Source of the DNA: Chloroflexota bacterium
Lineage (GTDB): Bacteria > Chloroflexota > Dormibacteria > Dormibacterales > Dormibacteraceae
Length of the DNA stretch: 6,141 nt
Direction: 5' to 3'
NCBI GenBank assembly: GCA_005880525.1
Contig: VBFW01000080.1
Location: forward strand, 1 to 6,141
The notes below the pieces were generated by a model. It saw nothing but the letters and a program-made list of their open reading frames with translations. It was not told where the DNA came from and searched no databases. A program made the position numbers and the translations under genes. Below are positions 1 through 5,552 of the stretch, piece after piece (position 1 is the stretch's first letter; every line of letters begins with the position of its first letter).

Positions 1-211
1 CCAGCCGTGCCAGCTCCGAGTGCACGTGGACGTCGATGAAGCCGGGGGCCACGATCAGGCCGGTCGCGTCGATGACCTTGTTCGCGCCGGCGCCGTCGAT
101 GCGGTCGACCGCGGCGATGCGGTCACCGGCGATGCCGACATCGAGCCGGGCGCGCGGTGAGCCGGTGCCGTCCACGACCTCGCCGCCCTTGATCAGGACG
201 TCGAAGTCCAC
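1..211 (-). CDS. N-acyl-D-amino-acid deacylase-like amidohydrolase, N-terminal 70 codons (3' end outside window)
   Basis: This is the start of a metal-dependent amidohydrolase that continues off the left edge. The 70 visible residues begin DFDVLIKGGEVVDGTGSPR, the usual opening beta-sandwich of D-aminoacylase, dihydroorotase and related enzymes. They then read VIDATGLIVAPGFIDVHVHSE, where H62 and H64 form the HxH metal-binding pair that opens the TIM-barrel domain. Known family members hydrolyse N-acyl-D-amino acids (or cyclic amides) to the free amino acid and a carboxylate in the cytoplasm. The start is taken as the GTG at 211-209, whose G is also the last base of the upstream dehydrogenase stop codon (TAG, 213-211). 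A purine-rich GAGAAG lies 8 bases upstream (225-220), and no ATG occurs earlier in this frame. The one-base overlap implies translational coupling. The subgroup cannot be fixed, because the residues that separate D-aminoacylases from dihydropyrimidinase or hydantoinase types lie outside the window; the GTGSPR stretch favours the D-aminoacylase type. Confidence 0.85.
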   Translation of the reverse strand, partial: MDFDVLIKGGEVVDGTGSPRARLDVGIAGDRIAAVDRIDGAGANKVIDATGLIVAPGFIDVHVHSELARL

Positions 212-1005
212 TACTCGAGCTTCTCGTCTTTCGCTTCGGTCAGCAGCTCGCGGGTCATGCGGTAGTTGCCGGCCAGCAGCCCGCCGTCGACGGTGAGCAC
301 CGTGCCCGTGATCCACCCCGCGTCGTCGGAGGCGAGGAACATCGCGGCGTTGGCTATGTCCTCGGGCTCGCCCACGCGCCCGAGCGGATACCACTTGACC
401 AACCGCTCGAAGACGACTGGGTCGCGGTCGATGCGCTCCTGCCAGATAGGCGTGCGGATCGTCCCCGGCGCGATCGCGTTGCAGCGGATGCCGTGGTGCC
501 CGTAGCGGACCGCGATGCCCTGCGTCAGGTTGATCACGCCGGCCTTCGCGGCGCTGTACGCCTCGTTGCCCAGAGCGGAGAGCCCGTTGACCGACGTGAT
601 GTTGACGATGACGCCGCCGCGCCGCTCGATCATCGAAGGCAGCACCGCCTGACTGCAGAGAAACACGCTCTTCAACACCACTGAGACGTCGCGCTCCCAC
701 GTCGGCTCGTCGATCTTCAGGATGTCGTCCCCGTCGGCGATGGCAGCGTTGTTGACCAGCACGTCGACGGGACCGAGCCTGGAGGCGACCTCCTTCACCA
801 TCGTCTTCACCTCGGCGCCCTTGCTGACGTCGGCTCGGAACGCGTGGGCGGTGCCGCCGATCTCGGCAGCCACCTCTTCGGCTTTGTCGCCCTTCCAGTC
901 GATCACCGCGACCTTCGCGCCCTCGGACGCGAACCTCTGGGCCATCACGCGGCCAATGCCGGAGCCGCTGCCGGTGATGGCGACGACGCGATCCTTGAAA
1001 CGCAT
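211..1005 (-). CDS. Short-chain dehydrogenase/reductase (classical SDR, NAD-type Rossmann fold)
   Basis: A 264-residue classical SDR, expected to be a cytosolic NAD(H)-dependent oxidoreductase acting on an alcohol or ketone. The nucleotide-binding motif TGSGSGIG is at residues 11-18. D36 ends the second beta strand, which normally favours NAD over NADP. D59 contacts adenine, and NNAA is at 85-88. The catalytic Ser138, Tyr150 and Lys154 are present (SAAK follows the Tyr), and PG is at 180-181. The fourth member of the usual catalytic tetrad, an Asn about 24 residues after NNAA (VNLKxxF), is Val here (VVLKSVF, V110). After the VDGG motif (239-242) there is a charged tail of about 22 residues, longer than in many SDRs. 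The ATG at 1005 lies 11 bases after the hydrolase stop; only a weak AGG sits directly before it. The substrate is unknown, and operon context suggests a hydroxylated intermediate of the same catabolic route. Family confidence is very high, specific function low. Confidence 0.95.
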   Translation of the reverse strand: MRFKDRVVAITGSGSGIGRVMAQRFASEGAKVAVIDWKGDKAEEVAAEIGGTAHAFRADVSKGAEVKTMVKEVASRLGPVDVLVNNAAIADGDDILKIDEPTWERDVSVVLKSVFLCSQAVLPSMIERRGGVIVNITSVNGLSALGNEAYSAAKAGVINLTQGIAVRYGHHGIRCNAIAPGTIRTPIWQERIDRDPVVFERLVKWYPLGRVGEPEDIANAAMFLASDDAGWITGTVLTVDGGLLAGNYRMTRELLTEAKDEKLE

Positions 1006-1016
1006 CCTGCCGGCGA

Positions 1017-2717
1017 TTACGAGACCAGCGGAAGCACTACACGGCTTGGGTGCGCGGCGTCATGCAGCACGGTCTGAATCGCCACGCGCCGGTCGCTCAG
1101 CTTCTCGGTGCCGACAGGGTTGCCCGTGTTCAGGTTGCGGTCCCAGTGCGGGAAGTGGCTGGACGCCACCTGCACGCGGACGCGGTGTCCGGCCTTGAAC
1201 ACATGCGCGCAGGTGCCGACGTCGAGCACGAACTCGGTCACGTTGCCCGCGGGGATCGGCCGCGCCAGGTCGGTGCCGCCCGCGAAGCGAGCTCGCTGGA
1301 TTGTCTCCTGGATGTTGATCGAGCGACCCGACGTGTCGACGTCGCAAACCTTCACGACCCAATCGGTGTCGGGCTGGTTGGTGGCCGCGAACACGTGGGC
1401 GGTGACCTTGCCCGCGACCATGTGGTCCTTGGCCAGCGGCTCGGTGCTGTACACGAGCACGCTGTTCCACGACTCGACAGGGCGCTGGTCTCGCGGACCC
1501 ATGGGCGCCACGAAATCGAGGCAGCACGAGCGGCCGCCGAAGCTCACGTTGGGAGTCGCTGGATCGTAGGAGTACACGTCCGGCGACTCCGACGAGCCGG
1601 GCGTCTCCTCGCTCAGGAAGCCGTCGCCGCTGATCGAGTTGGCGCGCGAGTGGGCGCGAAGGTGCAGCTGCCACGCGCTCGACTTGGGCGGCCAGTCCTC
1701 GAAGCCCTGCCATCGGTTCGCGCCCGAGATGAAGGCCGCCACGCGCGGTCGTTTCGGCGGGTCGCCGTCGCGCAGCCACTGGTCGAAAAACTCGAGCTGC
1801 GTGGCGTCGACCCCATTCCGCCCCTCGGGGCCGAAGTCGACGTCGCCGAACGCCGGCATCCACGGCATGTGGTACCAGGGCCCGATCACCAGGCGCGCAT
1901 CGTTCGCGCGCGGCCCGCGCCGGAAACCGGCGTAGTTCGTCATCGTGCCCTCGAGGAACACGTCGTACAGGCCGCCGACGGCCATCGCAGGCACGTCGAT
2001 TCTCGCCAGCTTGTCGGTCAGGTCCCAGCGAGACCAGTACGCGTCCTTCGTCTCGTGCTGCAGCCAGTCGCTGAAGAAGCCGCCTGGCGTGCCTGGCGTG
2101 AGATTCGGGATGGCCGACAGCGGCAGCCACCAGTAGTAGTCGTTCATCTTGGCGTACATAGCGGCGAGCGTCGGCTCGAGGTCTGGATCGCGCCGGCGAG
2201 CGACGTCGTCGGCGAGGAACGTCGCCCACGACGCGTTGAAGGCGAGCGCGAACGCGCCGTTGTTGTAGGCCCAGCCCTCGTACAGGTCGGGGCTGGTCAT
2301 CGCCGGCACCATGCAGCGCAGCCCGTCGTGCTTGCGCGCCGCGATCTGCAGCTGTGTGTGTCCCGGATACGAGAACCCGTACATGCCGATGCGGCCGTTC
2401 GAGAAGGGCAGAGAGCCCAGCCACGCCATCGTGTCCTCGCCGTCGTCTCCCTCGTGCTCGAAGGGCGTGAACTCGCCGCCCGAAGCCCAGCGCCCGCGCA
2501 CGTCCTGGACCACCGTCGCGTATCCCTGGCGCGCGTACCAGGACGGATGCGCGTAGCAGAGGTCCTCGCCCTGGCTCTTGTCGTAAGGCAGGCGGATGAG
2601 CAGCACCGGGTGCTTGCCACCGCCGGCCGGACGCCACACGTCGGCCTTCAGCACGGTGCCGTCGCGCATCTTCGCTTCGAGACTCTCCTGGACGATGGTC
2701 TCGCTCATGACTTTCAT
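1017..2717 (-). CDS. CocE/NonD family serine hydrolase (X-Pro dipeptidyl-peptidase S15-like esterase/amidase)
   Basis: A 566-residue alpha/beta hydrolase, the usual length for CocE-like enzymes (cocaine esterase, glutaryl-7-ACA acylase and X-Pro peptidase relatives). Known members cleave acyl esters or amides. Visible features in order: RDGTVLKADVWRP near residues 18-30; the oxyanion-hole Tyr in RLPYDK (Y45); QDVRGRWASGGEF at 71-83; the nucleophile elbow GFSYPG with Ser116; the cap domain at roughly 145-240; the catalytic Asp in GGLYDVF (D252); the catalytic His in IGPWYHMPW (H283); and a C-terminal jelly-roll domain carrying GPRDQRPVE and VCDVDTSGRSINIQE. All catalytic residues are present. 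No signal peptide is seen, so it is probably cytoplasmic. The ATG at 2717 overlaps the stop of the RraA-like gene (ATGA) and has AAGGAG 11 bases upstream (2734-2729). A second in-frame ATG at 2708 has no site of its own. Substrate cannot be told from sequence; the neighbouring deacylases make an N-acyl or ester compound likely. Confidence 0.93.
   Translation of the reverse strand: MKVMSETIVQESLEAKMRDGTVLKADVWRPAGGGKHPVLLIRLPYDKSQGEDLCYAHPSWYARQGYATVVQDVRGRWASGGEFTPFEHEGDDGEDTMAWLGSLPFSNGRIGMYGFSYPGHTQLQIAARKHDGLRCMVPAMTSPDLYEGWAYNNGAFALAFNASWATFLADDVARRRDPDLEPTLAAMYAKMNDYYWWLPLSAIPNLTPGTPGGFFSDWLQHETKDAYWSRWDLTDKLARIDVPAMAVGGLYDVFLEGTMTNYAGFRRGPRANDARLVIGPWYHMPWMPAFGDVDFGPEGRNGVDATQLEFFDQWLRDGDPPKRPRVAAFISGANRWQGFEDWPPKSSAWQLHLRAHSRANSISGDGFLSEETPGSSESPDVYSYDPATPNVSFGGRSCCLDFVAPMGPRDQRPVESWNSVLVYSTEPLAKDHMVAGKVTAHVFAATNQPDTDWVVKVCDVDTSGRSINIQETIQRARFAGGTDLARPIPAGNVTEFVLDVGTCAHVFKAGHRVRVQVASSHFPHWDRNLNTGNPVGTEKLSDRRVAIQTVLHDAAHPSRVVLPLVS
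2082..2099 (-). repeat. Two tandem 9-base copies inside the hydrolase gene (Thr-Pro-Gly doubled)
   Basis: The 9-mer gcctggcgt occurs twice in perfect tandem on the plus strand (2082-2090 and 2091-2099). It encodes TPGTPG at residues 207-212 of the CocE-like protein, in its cap region, and keeps the frame. It looks like a small replication-slippage duplication in a loop. Confidence 0.8.
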
Positions 2718-3373
2718 AGGATTCCGTGCTCCTTGAACACAGCACGAAGGTTCGCGCCCTTGCGCAGGATGTCCCGCATCACGTCCTCGCCCGACACCTT
2801 CTCGAAGGCGAGACGTATCACCTCGTCCTCGACGTCGCGAGGCACCACCACCACGCCGTCCTCATCCGCGAGCAGCAGGTCGCCGTTGGACACTGAAACG
2901 CCCGCGACAGGGATCGTGCCGCGGATCGCGATCACCTCGAGGCGGCCCTTGGAGTCGGCGGGCGACAGGCCCCTGGCGAACACTGGGAACTTCATCTCGG
3001 CGATGCCCCAGCTGTCGCGGCTGAGCCCGTCGAGCACCACGCCGCGCCCGCCTTTCGCCCTGGTGTGCGTGCTGAGCAGCTCGCCCCAGATGGCGGCGTT
3101 GGCGCGGCTCTGCACCGCGCCGACGACGACTTCGCCCGGCACGATGCCGTCGAGCAGCTCCATCAACTGTTCGTATGGGTTGTCCGGGAGCTTGCTGACC
3201 TCGACTGCGAGCATCGTGGCGGCGCGGCCGGCGACCTTCGCGCCGTTGTACAGCGGCCGTACCTCGTGGTCCAGCACCTGCTGCCGGTAGCCGTGGTCGT
3301 CGAGGATGTCGGCGAGCACCGACGAGTAGAGATGTTCCGCGATGCGATCGAGATACGCCGCGTCGTAGCTCAT
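2714..3373 (-). CDS. RraA family protein, probable 4-hydroxy-4-methyl-2-oxoglutarate aldolase / oxaloacetate decarboxylase type
   Basis: A 219-residue member of the RraA/HMG-aldolase fold. Catabolic members cleave 4-hydroxy-4-methyl-2-oxoglutarate or 4-carboxy-4-hydroxy-2-oxoadipate to pyruvate plus a 2-oxo acid, or decarboxylate oxaloacetate, using a divalent metal. The signature is visible as WGELLSTHTRAKGGRG (96-111) followed by VVLDGLSRD (112-120), with R119 and D120 at the positions of the substrate-binding Arg and metal-binding Asp of HMG aldolases. GDLLLADEDGVVVVP (164-178) is the usual C-terminal core motif, followed by a helical tail. Retention of the Arg-Asp pair and location in a catabolic operon argue for an enzyme rather than an RNase E regulator, a role known only for the E. 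coli-type protein. The ATG at 3373 overlaps the stop of the deacetylase gene (ATGA), with GAAGG 10 bases upstream. Its own stop overlaps the start of the hydrolase. The exact 2-oxo acid is unknown. Confidence 0.92.
   Translation of the reverse strand: MSYDAAYLDRIAEHLYSSVLADILDDHGYRQQVLDHEVRPLYNGAKVAGRAATMLAVEVSKLPDNPYEQLMELLDGIVPGEVVVGAVQSRANAAIWGELLSTHTRAKGGRGVVLDGLSRDSWGIAEMKFPVFARGLSPADSKGRLEVIAIRGTIPVAGVSVSNGDLLLADEDGVVVVPRDVEDEVIRLAFEKVSGEDVMRDILRKGANLRAVFKEHGIL
2729..2734 (-). promoter_or_regulatory. Ribosome binding site for the CocE-like hydrolase
   Basis: AAGGAG on the minus strand, 11 bases before the ATG at 2717 and inside the end of the RraA-like gene. It supports the first of two closely spaced in-frame ATGs as the start, although the spacing is slightly long. 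Confidence 0.6.
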
Positions 3374-4488
3374 CGGGCCGCGGCCTTCGCCTTCAGCGCC
3401 TGAGCCAGCTTCGCCGCCTCGTCGATCACCGTGGCTTGGTGCGGCTGCAGGGCCTGACCGCCCATCGCGGCGAGCAGCGGCAGCAGCGGGTCCTCGAGAC
3501 CCGTGTCCACGCCAGCAAGCTCCTCCATGATCGCGAGCCCGCAGTACGGAACGTAGGCGGGTGAGTAGCCGCCCTCGTGGCAGGCGATCAGGCGCCCGCC
3601 GCAGACATCGCGCGCTGTGGCCAGCATGATTTGCGTCAGCTGTCGATAGCCCTCGCTCGTCATCATCATCGAGGCCAGCGGGTCCATCGCGCTGGCGTCG
3701 AGACCCGACGCGATGACGATCAGCTCCGGGCCGAAGTTGCGCAGCGCGGGGGCGACGACCTTCTCGAACGTGGCCACATACGCGCCGACGCCTGAGCCCG
3801 CAGGCAGCGGAACGTTGATGTTGAAGCCCGCTCCCGCGCCAGAGCCGGTGTCGGTGATCGCGCCGGAGCTTGGCGGGAAGTTGTTGTCCTGGTGGATCGA
3901 GATCGTGAGCACGTTCGGGTCGGAGTAGAAGGCGTGCTCGGTGCCGTTGCCGTGGTGCACGTCCCAGTCGACGACCGCCACGCGCGACACGCCGCGGGTC
4001 ACGCGGGCGTGCTGCACCGCGATCGCGACGTTGGCGAAGATGCAGAACCCCTTCCCGGAATCGCGCTCGGCGTGATGGCCGGGCGGCCGGACGAGCGCGT
4101 ACGCGTTGTCGACCTTGCCGTCGAGCACCGCGTCCACAGCGGTGATGCAGCCGCCGGCGGACAGCAGCGCGATCTCATACGAGCCGTGGCCGAAAGGCGT
4201 GAGGTCGCCGGCGTCGCCGCCGAGCGCGTCGCTCTCGCGCTTGATGCGGGCGACGTACTCGGGCGTGTGCAGGCGCAGGATCTCCTCTTCGGTCGCAGCG
4301 CGCGGCTTGAGCAGCAGCAGGTGGTCGACGAGGCCGCTGACCTCGACCAGATTCTTGATCCGGCGTTTGCCCTCCGCGCTCTCGATGTGGGCCAGAGGTT
4401 GCACCGTGAGACCGGCGGGCATGACCCAGGCCGACGTGCCGGTGTCGTGCCACATGTACAGCTCGTCCCAGACCAGGCCTGTGGTCAC
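3370..4488 (-). CDS. Class II histone deacetylase-like / acetylpolyamine amidohydrolase-like zinc deacetylase
   Basis: A 372-residue arginase/deacetylase-fold enzyme. Bacterial relatives remove acetyl or other short acyl groups from amines such as acetylated polyamines, giving free amine and carboxylate. Catalytic features are all visible: RPPGHHAE with the general acid-base pair H138/H139; GFCIFANVA at 147-155, lining the active-site tunnel; DWDVHHGNGT at 174-183, providing zinc ligands D176 and H178; SGLDAS with the third zinc ligand D264; and HEGGYSPAY with the transition-state Tyr308. An N-terminal WDELYMWHDTG and the NFPPSSGA loop (203-210) match the bacterial class II subgroup. The start is GTG at 4488, overlapping the livM stop (GTGA), with a purine-rich GGAGAAGGAG directly upstream. 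The Ala/Lys-rich C terminus is ordinary. Close coupling to a transporter and other hydrolases suggests a catabolic rather than a chromatin role. The acyl group and amine are unknown. Confidence 0.94.
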   Translation of the reverse strand: MTTGLVWDELYMWHDTGTSAWVMPAGLTVQPLAHIESAEGKRRIKNLVEVSGLVDHLLLLKPRAATEEEILRLHTPEYVARIKRESDALGGDAGDLTPFGHGSYEIALLSAGGCITAVDAVLDGKVDNAYALVRPPGHHAERDSGKGFCIFANVAIAVQHARVTRGVSRVAVVDWDVHHGNGTEHAFYSDPNVLTISIHQDNNFPPSSGAITDTGSGAGAGFNINVPLPAGSGVGAYVATFEKVVAPALRNFGPELIVIASGLDASAMDPLASMMMTSEGYRQLTQIMLATARDVCGGRLIACHEGGYSPAYVPYCGLAIMEELAGVDTGLEDPLLPLLAAMGGQALQPHQATVIDEAAKLAQALKAKAAAR

Positions 4489-5552
4489 AGCTCCTTCTCC
4501 ACGTCATGTGGCGCCGTCGGACTGACCTCGACGTGCACCGGGGCCCCCTCGGGTGCCAGGTACTTGTCGTACAGGCGGCGCACCACCGGCCACAGGCCCT
4601 GCGGCGCGAACACGGCGATGCCGGCGATGATCAGACCGAGCAGAAGCTCGCGATAGTCGCCCAGCGCGACCAGGTACTGGTCGAGGCCGATGACGATGCC
4701 GGCGCCAAGAATTGGCCCGCCGAACGTGCCCCAGCCGCCGATCACGATCATCGCCAGCAGGTCGATGATGCGCGGGAAATCGAAGATCGTGGTCGAGATG
4801 CCGCCGTTGTAGTGCGTCGCGTAGCCACCTGCGAGACCGGTGAAGAACGCGCTGATGACGAAGAGCAGAAGGCGAATGCGGAACTGGTTGATGCCGCGGC
4901 TTACGCCATACGTCTCCGAATCACGCAGCGCCGTGACCGCGACGCCAAGAGGCGAGTGGATCACGCGCCAGATCACAAACGTCGCGATCGCGAACATGAA
5001 CCCCGCGAGGTAGTAGAGGTAGATCGTGCGCTGGTCCCCGATTACGTCGTTGCCGAACGAGAAGGTCTGCACGGTCACCAGGCCGTAGCCGCCGCCGCTG
5101 ATGAAGCGCGGGCCGGTGACGGTGAAGACTCGCGCCAGCTCGTGGAAGGCGAGCGTGAGCAGCACCACATAGACGCCACGGAGCCGCAGCGTGGGCAGGC
5201 CTATGCCCAGCGCTGCGATCGCCGCCACGACCGGCGCGAACAGCACTGCCACGAACGGATTCCAGCCAAGGCTGTGCACGAGGATGCCCGACGTCCAGCC
5301 GCCGACGGCGAACAGCGCCACCTGCGCGAAGGAGTAGATGCCGCCGTAGCCCATGATCAGGTTCCACGACTGCGCGACGACCGCCTGAATGAAGAAGAGG
5401 ATCAGCAGCGTGATCAGGTAGGTGCCGATGTCGAGCCGGACGAGCACGAGCGGGAGCACGATCCCCAGGACGACAGTGCCGCCGATCGCATACAGCGGCA
5501 CCCTCCTCCACGGCGCGGCTGTCTCGTCCAGCGCAGGTCTCGTCGTGGCCAC
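4485..5552 (-). CDS. livM: Branched-chain amino acid-type ABC transporter permease, LivM family
   Basis: A 355-residue inner-membrane permease of the hydrophobic amino acid uptake (HAAT) family, which pairs with a LivH-type permease, two ATPases (LivG, LivF) and a periplasmic binding protein. Hydrophobic segments run from about residue 20 to 320. Family landmarks are WNLIMGYGGIYSFAQVALF (63-81), LRLRGVYVVLLTLAF (122-136), the cytoplasmic coupling loop ALRDSETYGVSRGIN (208-222), AMIVIGGWGTFGGPILGA (267-284) and the closing PQGLW (317-321). A hydrophilic tail of about 30 residues follows. The body is intact and of normal length. The start is taken as GTG at 5552; no Shine-Dalgarno-like sequence lies in the 20 bases upstream, and there is no convincing alternative start. 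This fits loss of upstream DNA at the livH junction. HAAT permeases also carry amides, urea and short peptides, so the substrate need not be a branched-chain amino acid. Confidence 0.93.
   Translation of the reverse strand: MATTRPALDETAAPWRRVPLYAIGGTVVLGIVLPLVLVRLDIGTYLITLLILFFIQAVVAQSWNLIMGYGGIYSFAQVALFAVGGWTSGILVHSLGWNPFVAVLFAPVVAAIAALGIGLPTLRLRGVYVVLLTLAFHELARVFTVTGPRFISGGGYGLVTVQTFSFGNDVIGDQRTIYLYYLAGFMFAIATFVIWRVIHSPLGVAVTALRDSETYGVSRGINQFRIRLLLFVISAFFTGLAGGYATHYNGGISTTIFDFPRIIDLLAMIVIGGWGTFGGPILGAGIVIGLDQYLVALGDYRELLLGLIIAGIAVFAPQGLWPVVRRLYDKYLAPEGAPVHVEVSPTAPHDVEKEL
4491..4500 (-). promoter_or_regulatory. Ribosome binding site for the HDAC-like gene
   Basis: A GGAGAAGGAG run on the minus strand just before the GTG at 4488. 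Its first GGAG has an 8-base spacer to the start codon. It lies within the last codons of livM (EKEL) and supports the GTG start and translational coupling. Confidence 0.65.

Noticed and set aside
1006..1016. The 11-base gap between the hydrolase and SDR as a promoter or terminator site
   Set aside because: It is far too short for either, and no hairpin with a T-run is visible nearby.
1060..2745. A second long minus-strand frame (561 codons) overlapping the CocE-like gene
   Set aside because: It is an Arg/Ala-rich out-of-frame reading of the hydrolase gene, whose own frame contains all catalytic motifs.
1050..3290. A 746-codon open frame on the plus strand opposite the CocE-like and RraA-like genes
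   Set aside because: Its translation is Arg/Val/Ala/His-rich with no recognisable domain, and it spans two well-supported genes on the other strand. Long antisense frames are expected in GC-rich coding DNA.
2714..3373. The RraA-like gene as an RNase E inhibitor
   Set aside because: The Arg-Asp pair of HMG aldolases is retained and the neighbours are metabolic; the regulator role is established only for the E. coli-type protein.
3370..4488. The HDAC-like gene as an epigenetic regulator
   Set aside because: The operon context is transport and catabolism, and bacterial members of this fold commonly act on small acyl amines.
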